Source: T3Sed10-213 sp012519365 (lineage in GTDB: Bacteria > Planctomycetota > Phycisphaerae > Sedimentisphaerales > Anaerohalosphaeraceae). Taken from it: DNA of 64,000 nucleotides. Position 1 is the first letter of the stretch. Each line of letters begins with the position of its first letter. The stretch covers positions 1 through 64,000 of the forward strand of contig JAPXLV010000004.1 of the NCBI GenBank assembly GCA_033809355.1, given 5' to 3'. Shown here piece after piece: positions 52,779 to 62,900 of this stretch. A model generated the notes under the pieces. The model had not been told where the DNA came from. It saw only the letters and a program-made list of their open reading frames with translations, and searched no databases. The position numbers were made by a program, and so were the translations under genes.

Positions 52779-55172
52779 GTGAAAGGAATTGGAAAAATGT
52801 GTGTTTGCGGTCTGCCCGTATTGCTATTGTCGGCACCGGCCTTGGCGGCTGAGTCGGCCGATGAGGGATTCGGGCTGCGGTGGGGTGCACCCCTGGCGGC
52901 AATGGCAACAGCCCTGGTGGCATTGTGGTTTGCGCGCTTTTTTTATAAAAAAGTACTCGAAGCCCCGGCCGGAAGTGAAAAAATGATTGAAATCGCCGGC
53001 CACGTTCAGGAAGGCGCCTACGCCTATCTGTTCCGCCAATACAAGGTGGTGGCTGTCGTATTCCTAATCCTTGTGCTGATTCTGGGATTTCTGGCTTATG
53101 AGGGGATTCAGAACCCCTTCGTGCCGCTGGCGTTCCTGACGGGGGGCTTTTTCAGCGGTTTGTGCGGCTTTTTGGGGATGAAGACCGCCACGATGGCCTC
53201 CAGCCGAACCGCTCAGGGCGCTATGGAAGGGCTGAACCGTGGGTTGCAAGTGGCATTCCGCGCCGGTGCCGTGATGGGGCTGGTGGTGGTGGGCTTCGGC
53301 CTGCTGGATATCACCCTGTGGTATCTGGTATTGGACAAGTTGGTCTATACCACCAAACATATGCAAGAAGGGCTGAGTCTGTTTGGGTTGACACTGGTGC
53401 ACGAAGGGATGGATCCGTCCCAGAAATTGATTGAAATAACCGTCACGATGATGACGTTTGGAATGGGTGCTTCAACGCAGGCGTTGTTTGCTCGTGTCGG
53501 CGGCGGTATCTATACCAAGGCCGCGGATGTTGGGGCCGACCTGGTCGGTAAGGTCGAAGCAGGCATACCGGAAGACGACCCGCGGAACCCGGCAACCATT
53601 GCCGACAATGTGGGCGACAACGTGGGTGATGTGGCCGGTATGGGCGCTGACCTGTACGAAAGTTACTGCGGCTCGATTCTGGCAACGGCAACACTGGGTG
53701 CCGCCCTGTCGCTAACAGCGTTGCCGGGCAACCTGACGCCGCTGAAGGCCGTGCTGGCGCCAATGCTCGTAGCGGGCATGGGGATTCTTCTGTCGATCGC
53801 CGGCATCTTTATGGTCAAGTGTGAGGAAGGCGCCAGCCAAAAGCAGCTGCTGCGTGCCCTGCTGAAAGGAACACTTGGCAGTTCCGTGCTGATTTTGGCT
53901 GCAATGGTCATTTTGGTGCTGACCGGATTTATGACGTGGGGCATCTTCTTCTCGGTGGTCTCGGGATTGCTGGCCGGCGTCATCATCGGGCAGATTACCG
54001 AGTACTATACCTCGGATGAATATAAGCCGACCAAGGGGATTGCCGCACAGGCTCAGATGGGCCCGGCCACGACCATCATTGACGGATTCGCCGTTGGAAT
54101 GACCTCCACCGGCTGGTCGGTGGTAACCATTGTGCTGGGCATCGTGTGTGCGTTCACGTTTGCCCGCGGCTTTGAAAATTTTGCCTGGGGCTTGTACGGT
54201 ATCGGCTTTGCTGCGGTAGGAATGCTTTCAACACTGGGCATTACGTTAGCGACCGATGCCTATGGGCCGATCGCCGACAATGCCGGCGGCAATGCCGAGA
54301 TGTGCGGCCTGGGTGAAGAAGTCCGTAAACGTACCGACGCTCTCGATGCCCTGGGCAATACGACCGCTGCGACCGGTAAGGGCTTTGCCATCGGCTCGGC
54401 GGCGTTGACCGCGATGGCTCTGCTGGCGGCCTATCTGGAAGAAGTGCGTACCTGGATCAAGAAGCTCATTCTGGCCACGCCGGAGGGAATTGACGGCGTT
54501 TGTCAGATCGGCGAAAAGGTCTTTACCTATGCCGATGTGACCACGGCGACCATCATGGATTTCGTCGACGCCTATAATCTGACGATTATGAATCCGCGGC
54601 TGCTGGGCGGGGTCTTTATCGGTGCGATGATGTGTTTTCTGTTCTGTGCCATGCTGATCAAAGCCGTCGGTCGAGCTGCAGGCGCAATGGTCAATGAAGT
54701 GCGAACCCAATTCCGTGAAAAACCAGGAATTATGGAAGGCACCGATTTGCCGGATTATGCCCGTTGTGTGTCTATTTCCACCGCCGGGGCACAGAAGGAA
54801 ATGATTGTTCCCAGTCTGCTGGCGATTATCGTGCCAGTGGCAACGGGCCTGTTGCTGGATGTGGCCGGTGTGATGGGGTTGCTGGCGGGCGTGCTGACAA
54901 CCGGCTTTTCGCTGGCGATCACGCTGAACAACTCCGGCGGCGCCTGGGACAACGCCAAGAAGTTTATTGAAAAAGGCAATTACGGCGGCAAAGGCTCTGC
55001 TCCACACAAAGCAGCAGTGGTCGGCGATACTGTCGGCGACCCGTTCAAGGATACCGCCGGGCCAAGCCTGAACATCCTGATCAAACTGATGATGATGGTC
55101 AGCGTGGTCTTCAGCGGCGTAGTGGTCAAGTATGGCTCTGTTATCGGCAGTTGGTTCGGCATGGGCAACTAA
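52779..55172 (+). CDS. hppA: Membrane-bound proton/sodium-pumping pyrophosphatase
   Basis: 797 residues, about 16 transmembrane helices and a cleavable-looking N-terminal helix; GTG start with AAAGGAAGGA upstream. The PPi-binding loops are clear: KAADVGADLVGKVEAGIPEDD, NVGDNVGDVAGMGADLYE, EYYTSDEYKP and GDTVGDPFKDTAGPSLN. The switch segment near residue 525 reads GNTTAATGKG with Ala where K+-independent enzymes have Lys (GNTTKA). That places it in the K+-dependent class, which includes both H+ and Na+ pumps; the ion cannot be told here. It recovers energy from PPi, matching the PPi-type phosphofructokinase at 11686. It ends in a strong terminator. Confidence 0.96.
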   Translation: MKGIGKMCVCGLPVLLLSAPALAAESADEGFGLRWGAPLAAMATALVALWFARFFYKKVLEAPAGSEKMIEIAGHVQEGAYAYLFRQYKVVAVVFLILVLILGFLAYEGIQNPFVPLAFLTGGFFSGLCGFLGMKTATMASSRTAQGAMEGLNRGLQVAFRAGAVMGLVVVGFGLLDITLWYLVLDKLVYTTKHMQEGLSLFGLTLVHEGMDPSQKLIEITVTMMTFGMGASTQALFARVGGGIYTKAADVGADLVGKVEAGIPEDDPRNPATIADNVGDNVGDVAGMGADLYESYCGSILATATLGAALSLTALPGNLTPLKAVLAPMLVAGMGILLSIAGIFMVKCEEGASQKQLLRALLKGTLGSSVLILAAMVILVLTGFMTWGIFFSVVSGLLAGVIIGQITEYYTSDEYKPTKGIAAQAQMGPATTIIDGFAVGMTSTGWSVVTIVLGIVCAFTFARGFENFAWGLYGIGFAAVGMLSTLGITLATDAYGPIADNAGGNAEMCGLGEEVRKRTDALDALGNTTAATGKGFAIGSAALTAMALLAAYLEEVRTWIKKLILATPEGIDGVCQIGEKVFTYADVTTATIMDFVDAYNLTIMNPRLLGGVFIGAMMCFLFCAMLIKAVGRAAGAMVNEVRTQFREKPGIMEGTDLPDYARCVSISTAGAQKEMIVPSLLAIIVPVATGLLLDVAGVMGLLAGVLTTGFSLAITLNNSGGAWDNAKKFIEKGNYGGKGSAPHKAAVVGDTVGDPFKDTAGPSLNILIKLMMMVSVVFSGVVVKYGSVIGSWFGMGN

Positions 55173-55214
55173 TGGCCGTTGTTGACGCAACGCTGAAAAT
55201 CGAGTAATTTACAG

Positions 55215-55244
55215 GGGCGCCCGTTGGGGCGCCCTTGTTTTTTT
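55215..55244 (+). terminator. Rho-independent terminator after hppA
   Basis: GGGCGCCC (55215-55222) and GGGCGCCC (55227-55234) form a GC stem with a 4-base loop, followed by TTG and seven T. Confidence 0.92.
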
Positions 55245-55417
55245 ATTGAGTGACGAAAATGGGCAAAATCAATAGATTTCATCCCCTCTGTTCTTTGGGA
55301 GGGCAATGCCATGTGGAAATGCAAATGCAAATCTGCGTTGAAGCGAGCGACATTGCCCCTGCTTTGGGATGATATCGACTTTTGTAAAGTTGACCTTTTT
55401 TGAAGACCAAAAAACGT

Positions 55418-55867
55418 ATGCAAAATCCATCAAAACCCGCGAAAACAAAGAAAACGACGACCCGCTCGTCGGTCAAAAAAACAACCGCCAGGGGCGCGGC
55501 TAAAAAGAAAACGGCTGAGGTGCCGTTGAACGACAAAGAGTTTGCTGTGCAAGCGGCCCGCATCGCGCGGGATCGACACTGCACGGATATTGTCCTGCTG
55601 GATTTGCGGGGGATTAGCCCCGCGACGGATTATTTTCTTATCGCCACAGGCACCAGCGATAGGCAGAGCCGCACGGTCGCTGATGAGGTGTTGATGCTGG
55701 CCAAACAGAAATTCAACCTGCAATGCTTCGGCAACGCCGGTTATGAACAGGGGCAATGGATTTTGCTGGATTTTGTGAACGTGGTGGTGCATATCTTCGA
55801 CGCAAAATATCGCGAGTACTACAACCTTGAAATGCTCTGGGGCGACGCCAAGAGAATCGACTATTGA
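55418..55867 (+). CDS. rsfS: Ribosomal silencing factor RsfS
   Basis: 149 residues from the ATG at 55418; a TTG at 55400 is possible. After a lysine-rich N-terminus of about 40 residues (KTKKTTTRSSVKKTTARG), the RsfS/Iojap domain begins: VQAARIARDRHCTDIVLLDL, DYFLIATGTSDRQSRTVAD and FVNVVVHIFDAKYREYYNLE. It binds L14 and blocks subunit joining in starvation. The basic extension is longer than in most species and may help bind RNA. It precedes argS by 15 bases. Confidence 0.92.
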   Translation: MQNPSKPAKTKKTTTRSSVKKTTARGAAKKKTAEVPLNDKEFAVQAARIARDRHCTDIVLLDLRGISPATDYFLIATGTSDRQSRTVADEVLMLAKQKFNLQCFGNAGYEQGQWILLDFVNVVVHIFDAKYREYYNLEMLWGDAKRIDY

Positions 55868-55882
55868 AGACGGACGATTAAG

Positions 55883-57646
55883 ATGAAGCCAATTACGGAT
55901 ATTTTGGAACACCGGATTTCGGCAGCGATTCAGGCGGCAGCGGGTATACAGGCCCCTGCCCTGGTGCGCCCCGCGGCGGACACAAAATTCGGCGATTATC
56001 AGGCCAACGGCATTATGGCCGCGGCCAAACACCTCAAGACCAATCCCCGGCAACTGGCAGAACAGGTGGTCGCGGCAATGGATGTTGACGACGTAAGCGA
56101 ACAGCCCAACGTCGCGGGGCCCGGGTTTATTAACTTGCGGCTGAAGGACTCTTTTTTGGCCGAGCGATTGATGGGGATGCACCGCGACACCGACCGGCTG
56201 GGCATAGACAAGACCGAGACCCCCCGCAGCGTCGTGGTGGATTACTCCGGCCCCAATATCGCCAAGCAAATGCACGTCGGCCACCTGCGCAGTACCATCA
56301 TCGGCGACTGCATTGCCCGGCTTTATGAATTTGCCGGCCATCGTGTTATCCGGCAAAACCACATCGGCGACTGGGGCACGCAGTTTGGGATGCTGATCGC
56401 TTATCTGAAAGAACAATATCCGCACATTCTTGAGAACCCTGCATCGGTGCATATCGCCGATCTCGAAGCGTTCTACCAGAACGCCAAGCGCCTATCGGAC
56501 GAAAATAGTGCATTTGCCGCAAAAGCCCGCCAAGAAGTGGTGCGGCTGCACAATCATCACCCTGACACGATGGCTGTCTGGAAGCACATTGTCGAACAAT
56601 CGCGGCAGCATTATCAGCCCATCTATGATATGTTAAACGTGACGTTAAAGCCCGAAGACGAACGCGGCGAAAGTTTTTACGCAGACAAATTGGCCAACGT
56701 CGTGGAGGAATTGAAAGCCAAAGGGCTGGCTGTGGAATCAGACGGGGCGATATGTGTGTTCCCGGAAGGGTTTAAGAATAAGGACGGCCAGCCGCTGCCG
56801 TTTATCATCCAAAAAAGCGACGGGGCTTTTTTGTATGCCACAACGGATTTGGCGGCGCTGCGGTATCGACTGTTTGAATTGAAGGCCGACGCGGTGATCT
56901 ACGTCACCGACGCGCGGCAGGCGATGCACTTTCAGATGCTGTTTGCTGTGGCCAGGATGGCCGGCTGGGTTAACACTGAAACGTTGCTCGAGCATGTCAG
57001 TTTCGGGACGATGCTCGGCGCTGACGGCAAGCCCTTTAAGACCCGCAGCGGCGGAACAGTCAAACTCAAAGACCTGCTCCAAGAGGCTGTCGAACGTGCC
57101 AAGGCAGTGGTCGAACAGAAAAATCCCGCCCTGTCGGCCGAACAAAAAGAAAAAATCGCCCGAGCCGTCGGCATCGGCGCAGTCAAATACGCCGATTATG
57201 CCAACAATCGCAACAGCGATTATGTGTTCAGTTTTGATCGCATGCTGGCGATGGACGGCAACACTGCACCCTATATGCAGTATGCTTATGCTCGCATCAA
57301 ATCCATCGAACGCAAGGCCGCCGGCAAAGAGGTGGACATCCAACAGGAGCTGGACGGCATCCCCACCGTACTGCTGACCGAGCCGGAGGAAAAAGAACTG
57401 GCCAAACTACTGGTTCGCTACGATCAGGCCATCGCGGCCGCAACGGCAGAATATCGCCCGAATTACCTGACCGGCTATCTGTACGACCTGGCCCAGGCGT
57501 TTAGTCGGTTCTACACGGCCTGTCCAGTGTTGACGGCTGAGCCGCAACATCGCCCGACACGGCTGCTCTTGTGTGACCTGACCGCACGGACCATACGGCA
57601 TGGATTGAGCGAACTGTTGGGCATCGAAGTGCCGGAACAAATGTAA
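55883..57646 (+). CDS. argS: Arginyl-tRNA synthetase
   Basis: 587 residues. Class I synthetase with the ArgRS N-terminal tRNA-binding domain, then VVDYSGPNIAKQMHVGHLRS (HIGH-like site HVGH) and TIIGDCIARLYEF. KMSKS is replaced by the loose segment KTRSGGTVKLKDLL, as in many ArgRS. The DALR anticodon domain ends the protein. The start is the ATG at 55883. It is followed by the second yjbQ copy 14 bases later. Confidence 0.97.
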   Translation: MKPITDILEHRISAAIQAAAGIQAPALVRPAADTKFGDYQANGIMAAAKHLKTNPRQLAEQVVAAMDVDDVSEQPNVAGPGFINLRLKDSFLAERLMGMHRDTDRLGIDKTETPRSVVVDYSGPNIAKQMHVGHLRSTIIGDCIARLYEFAGHRVIRQNHIGDWGTQFGMLIAYLKEQYPHILENPASVHIADLEAFYQNAKRLSDENSAFAAKARQEVVRLHNHHPDTMAVWKHIVEQSRQHYQPIYDMLNVTLKPEDERGESFYADKLANVVEELKAKGLAVESDGAICVFPEGFKNKDGQPLPFIIQKSDGAFLYATTDLAALRYRLFELKADAVIYVTDARQAMHFQMLFAVARMAGWVNTETLLEHVSFGTMLGADGKPFKTRSGGTVKLKDLLQEAVERAKAVVEQKNPALSAEQKEKIARAVGIGAVKYADYANNRNSDYVFSFDRMLAMDGNTAPYMQYAYARIKSIERKAAGKEVDIQQELDGIPTVLLTEPEEKELAKLLVRYDQAIAAATAEYRPNYLTGYLYDLAQAFSRFYTACPVLTAEPQHRPTRLLLCDLTARTIRHGLSELLGIEVPEQM

Positions 57647-57660
57647 AATCGGAGGACACA

Positions 57661-58071
57661 ATGCCTATCCACTACACCACCCTTTCGATTCGGACGAATC
57701 GCCGCAATCAGATGATCGACATTACCGCCCTCGTCGCCGAGGCTGTCGCTGAAAGCGGTATTCAAAATGGAACGGCAATGATTTTCTGCCCCCACACCAC
57801 CGCAGCAATTACCATCAATGAAAACGCCGATCCGGACGTGCCGCACGATATCCTGCTGACCTTGGAAGCGCTGTTGCCGCAGGAACGCAGGGGGTACCGG
57901 CACGCCGAAGGCAACAGCGACGCTCACGTCAAGGCCTCGCTGGTCGGAGCAAGCGAACAGGTAATGATTCAAGAGGGACGATTGAAACTGGGCACATGGC
58001 AGGCGGTGTTCTTCTGCGAATTCGACGGGCCTCGCAGCCGCCGCGTTTTCGTCCAGCTGACAGGGCTATAA
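57661..58071 (+). CDS. YjbQ / UPF0047 protein (second copy)
   Basis: 136 residues. The typical motif set is better conserved than in the copy at 49471: IFCPHTTAAITINENADPDV, then GNSDAHVKASLVGASEQV and LGTWQAVFFCEFDGPRSRR. It follows argS by 14 bases with an in-frame GGAGGA-type site, so it is probably co-transcribed. The two copies differ in the first active-site block (CPHTT here, NAMHIT in the other), which suggests different substrates. Confidence 0.88.
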   Translation: MPIHYTTLSIRTNRRNQMIDITALVAEAVAESGIQNGTAMIFCPHTTAAITINENADPDVPHDILLTLEALLPQERRGYRHAEGNSDAHVKASLVGASEQVMIQEGRLKLGTWQAVFFCEFDGPRSRRVFVQLTGL

Positions 58072-58105
58072 CGCCGGCAGACATCGTCGTAAGATGCCGC
58101 ACGAG

Positions 58106-59587
58106 TTAATCCCATCCCACCCCCCAGTATCGCGCCAATTCGGCCAGATCGAGGACATCAATGACATTGTTCGGCGGCAGAGCCAGATCATAACGTCGGC
58201 AAAAATACGGTTCGGCGTCTGTCAGCATCCACGCTGAGGTCAGAATAACCAGATCCGGCGTATCGACAACACCATCATAATTCAGATCGGCCGGAATGAG
58301 ATACCCTATCGGTTCGGGGTTGTCATCAGGATCGTTCAAAACGCACAGGCCGCGAGGGGAACTTTGCGCCGAAGCGCTGTCGATCAGGGCCTGACGAATG
58401 GCATAGACCCCCGCAGCATGGGTCGCGCGCCCGTGAGCGGCGATATACAGCGCAACCAAACCCGTCGCATGGGGGGCGGCCATGCTTGTGCCGCTTTTGG
58501 TGCTGTACGTGCTGTTGATATGCGTGGAATAGATGTATGTGCCGGGCATCATCAGATCAATCGCACCGCCGGGAGAATACACCGGATTGGACGATGTAAC
58601 CAAATTGCTGAAGTTACTGAAGGACGCAAAGGAGTCGTCCGGTCCGTAACCGGTTGAACTGCCCACCCCGCCGGGCAAGCCGTCACGGTCGGCCAGCGCC
58701 GAAATGGCCGCGACTTCCGGATAGGCGGCCGGCACGACATCGTCGTTCGTTTTGAATTGGCCGTCGGGGCCGTAAATATCCTGAGCGTCATTGCCGGCGG
58801 CGGCAACCACCACGACCCCTTGGGCCACGGCGTTCCGAATGGCATTACGCAAGGCAGTGTGATATCCCTCACCGGTCAGGCTGATGTTGATGACAGCAAC
58901 CGTATCAACATTCTCAAGAACCCAGTCAATCGCCGCAACAACGTCGCTAAGATAGCTCTGGTCGTTATCATTAAACACTTTCAGCGCCCAGAGCCGAGCC
59001 CCCGGCGCTGCGCCGACCGTGCCAATGTTGTTATCCAGCGCCCCGATAATGCCGGCTACATGTGTGCCGTGGCCGTTGCTGTCACCAAACTGGTCATCTT
59101 GAGACTGACGAAAAATCTCTTGCCCTGCGGAATAAAAGCGTCTTCCACCGACGACATTCAAATCCGGATGGTCGGGTTGAATGCCGGTATCAATGACCGC
59201 AACATCGACATCGACCCGCTGATCGATGCCGTTGATATTGGCAATGGGACTGCGATGGGCATTCATTCGCTTGACACCGTTGGGGACAGTCTGGGCAGCC
59301 GGGTACATGGGCACGTCCGGCTCGATAAACTGAACGCCGGGCAAATGACGCAGACGCTCTGCCGACACATTCGCAGGCAGGGTAATCGTAAAGCCGCGTA
59401 AGGCTCGACGGAAGGTATGCCCACGAAATCCCCCCGCCGCACGCTCGGCCGAAGCGGCCAGCCGTTCGATATCCGCCGGACGCACCGACGGGTCAAACTG
59501 CACGATATAACGGTTTGCACCCCCGCCGGCAGCGATAGGCATAAGGCCAAATAGCATCACCCCCGCAATCAATACTCTGGACAGCAT
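58106..59587 (-). CDS. Secreted subtilisin-family (S8) protease with dockerin-like tail
   Basis: 493 residues from the ATG at 59587, with GGAG six bases upstream. Signal peptide about residues 1-20. An I9-type propeptide follows (ANRYIVQFDPSVRPADIERL, ending near residue 95). The catalytic domain reads VAVIDTGIQPDH (Asp), GHGTHVAGIIGA (His), VAAAGNDAQD (oxyanion Asn) and SGTSMAAPHATGLVALY (Ser). The last 65 residues (PADLNYDGVVDTPDLVILTS, then a second VIDVLDLAELARYWG) have two dockerin-type calcium loops. It would be an extracellular enzyme, perhaps bound to a surface partner. It converges with the second yjbQ copy. Confidence 0.92.
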   Translation of the reverse strand: MLSRVLIAGVMLFGLMPIAAGGGANRYIVQFDPSVRPADIERLAASAERAAGGFRGHTFRRALRGFTITLPANVSAERLRHLPGVQFIEPDVPMYPAAQTVPNGVKRMNAHRSPIANINGIDQRVDVDVAVIDTGIQPDHPDLNVVGGRRFYSAGQEIFRQSQDDQFGDSNGHGTHVAGIIGALDNNIGTVGAAPGARLWALKVFNDNDQSYLSDVVAAIDWVLENVDTVAVINISLTGEGYHTALRNAIRNAVAQGVVVVAAAGNDAQDIYGPDGQFKTNDDVVPAAYPEVAAISALADRDGLPGGVGSSTGYGPDDSFASFSNFSNLVTSSNPVYSPGGAIDLMMPGTYIYSTHINSTYSTKSGTSMAAPHATGLVALYIAAHGRATHAAGVYAIRQALIDSASAQSSPRGLCVLNDPDDNPEPIGYLIPADLNYDGVVDTPDLVILTSAWMLTDAEPYFCRRYDLALPPNNVIDVLDLAELARYWGVGWD

Positions 59588-59984
59588 CCCAATCTCCGAA
59601 TATTTACACAATTACATATTTTATAACAGATTGCCCATAAAGCCAACAAAGAAACCCCACAATTAACTTTACATCCGGCAATATATGAAACCCTTACAGG
59701 GACAGAGCAACTTTAACATAAAAAAACACGTCTGGTTAAGAGTCAAAAACGTTAATCACGGCCAGAAAAATTTGATATGTGCTGCATAGCACCATTGTGG
59801 TTTTGGCTGAAAAAGGTAAGGGTAGCTCTGATGCTGTAACGATAACGTCAAATAAGGCAGGGACATTAACCGAAAAGCGGCGTTGTAATCATCGGATATT
59901 CCTGTTGCCAAAGCGCTCGGTTCGTTGCAAAATGTATAAGCATTTATGGAAATACAAGACCTTCAAAACAAAGGCAGGCCGGCA
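59588..59984. other. Gap between the subtilisin and AddB-like genes (no gene seen)
   Basis: 397 bases of AT-richer sequence. I see a short palindrome GTGCTgcatAGCAC at 59779-59792 and several near-palindromic stretches, but no convincing promoter or ORF. Divergent promoters are expected here because both genes point outward. Confidence 0.4.
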
Positions 59985-62900
59985 ATGGGGAAAATACGGT
60001 TTATGTTGGGGCGAAGCGGAACGGGCAAAACGACCCGCTGCATCACGGCGGCGGCCGAATCGCTGCTTGCCGAACAGACGACCCCCTTGATTTTGTTGAC
60101 GCCGGAACAGGCCACATATCAGATGGAACAAATGGTGCTGGCCCACCCGGGTGTGGAGGGGTTTAGCCGACTGCGGGTGCTGTCGTTCAATCGGCTGGTA
60201 TTCTGGCTCAATCGGCGTCTGCGAACAGGCACGGAACTGTCGCGATTGGGTCGGCAAATGGTCACATACCGCATTTTGCTGGAGCAGGCCAAAAATCTGA
60301 GTCTGTATCACAAGGCCGCCCGTCAGCCGGGACTGGCCGAGCGGCTCAGCGGGTTGCTGGCCGAACTTCAACAGGCCGACTGCACTCCTGAACAGATTGC
60401 CGAATTGGCCAAGCAGATTGGCACGCAAATGCCCAACAGTACGGCGGCTCGAAAATGGGCGGATATAGCGGTGGTCTTTTCGGCCTATGCGGCGTTTTTT
60501 GAGGCGTCCGAAGCGCTGCGCAATCCGGAAGCAGAGTTGACCGCCGCACGCCGGAATGTGGCCGCCTCGCCGTTTGTTCGCGGGGCGCATATTTGGGTGG
60601 ACGGCTTTTCGGGTTTTACGGCTCAGGAACGCCAGATACTCGTGGAACTGGCGCGACATTGTGACACCATGCACATTGCCTTGTGCCTGGATCCGACAAC
60701 ACTTGACCTCGACAATACAGATACCCAAACCCTTGATCCGGCAGGACTGTTTTACACAACCGAACAAACCTACGCGGACTTGCTCGGTATTTTTCGCAAA
60801 TGCCGCTTTGAAGTATTGCCCCCTGAAATTTTGAATCGCCCGCTTCGATTTACCCCGACGCCGGCCCTGGGGCATATTGAAACGGCGTTGGCCTCGAATA
60901 CAACCGACGTCGTGGCCAGTAAAGGGGCAGTGGATATCGTCTGCTGCCCGGATATGCGCAGCGAAGCGGAATGGGCGGCACGACGGATCTGCGAACTGGT
61001 ACGCAACAAGGGCTATCGTTATCGGCAGATCGCCGTAGCTGTACCGGATATGGAACAGTATGGGGCCTATCTGGAATCGGCGTTCGCACGATGTGAGATT
61101 CCGTGTTTTTTAGATCGTCCGACCACGGTTCGCCATCATCCCCTGGCCGAGACCCTTCAGGCGGCGCTGGCCGCGGCCAGGGACTATTGCACCACCGATA
61201 TTTTGTGTTTTCTAAAAAGCGGCCTGACCGATATCACAAATGAACAGATTGAACGGTTGGAGCAATACTGTCTGCAATACGGAATTGAACAGGAAGACTG
61301 GACAGATGCGTCGCCGTGGGTATTTGCCGCAGAAGATCGGGCGCGGCAAGAGGAGGCGATAGATCAACTGCGAAAGAAAGTCGTTGCGTGGTTGTGTCCT
61401 CTGCACGAAACCTTGTACGCGCACGCCAAGTCTCTCGAGGCGGCAATGTTTGTGCGGGCGGTATGGAATTTTCTTGAGGCCATTGACGCACGAAAGCAAT
61501 TGGCCCGATGGGCGCAGGACGACCCGACCGATTCGCAGGGCCACCGGCAGACGTGGGTTCAGTTGACGGCGGTACTGGATGAAATGGAACGTGTCTTTGT
61601 CGGACGGCCGGAACAGACCGACGTGTTTGTCTCCACGCTGACCGATGCCCTCTCGACACTGACGATCAAACTCATCCCACCGAAGCTGGATCAGGTCTTG
61701 ATCGGTTCGATTGAGCGGAGCCGCCATCCGGAGATACGGGCGATGTTTTTGCTCGGCAGTACACAAAATCAGTTTCCGATCCCGCTTTCGACAACGGATA
61801 TACTGGGGCAAAGCGAACGGCAGGCAGCCCGTCAACAGGGGGTGGACCTGGCCGAACCGCTGATGCAGCAGCTTTCCAAACGTCATTATTTGGCCTATAT
61901 CGCCCTGACACGGGCATCGGAGTATGTGGCCATCAGTTATCCGCAAGTGGACGAAAAAGGAGCCCCGGTTGTGCCCTCCATCTGGCTCGACCGAGTCAGC
62001 GGTCTGTTTACCGATGTTCAGCCGCGAGCGGCAGGCACTCAGACGAAAATATTGCAAAGCCAAAGCATCGCCGAACTGGCCGAGCGACTGGCGGCTGCCT
62101 GCGGCAAAGACCGCCCGCCCTTTAGCTCCACTGACGGAGCGGCCTTTGCCCTGCACGCATCGCTGACGTCGTCGCACGCTCCAATTCGCGAAACCGCCGA
62201 ACATGTGATGCGTGCGTTAACCTACACCAATCATGCCGAGTTGACCAACGAGCGGGCTCTGGACCAATTCAAGCGAATTTCCGTCTTTTCTGCATCACGG
62301 TTGAAGACCTTCGCAGCCTGCCCCTATAAACATTTTGCCAATTATATCCTCGACCTTGAAAAACGAGTGATTTTGCGTTTTGAGCCACTGGATATAGGCA
62401 GTTTTTATCATTCCGTCCTTGAATCGCTGTTTGGTCAACTCAAACAACGCGGCTTATCGTGGTCCGCCATTCCGGCTGATGACCTGATGGACCTCTGCAA
62501 TGTGACAATCAACCAAACCATTCAGAACAATCCGACGATGACGGCGTTTATGCGGCGTTACTTTCATCATCGTTATATCATCGAGTCGAGCGCTGATGTG
62601 CTGCGGCGGTTTGTACCGGTCTTGGCCGAGATGGAAAAGGCCGGACAGTTTCGACAAGCCTTGGCAGAATATGATTTTTTATGCACACTGGACACAGACA
62701 AGGACATTTCGCTTAAAGGCCGTATCGACCGGCTGGACACTGCCAAAATAGACGGTCAAACGGTTGCGACGATTTTTGATTTTAAGCTCAATTGGAGTTC
62801 AATCACCTGGGACAAACTGTTTTACGGACTGGATGTACAGCTTTTGATCTATCTGCTGGTGGCCTCGGTTCTTCGGAATGAAATTCAGGCCGACAGGGTC

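Noticed and set aside
55430..56452. 340-codon minus-strand ORF across rsfS and argS
   Set aside because: Antisense to two well recognised genes; no motif or start site.
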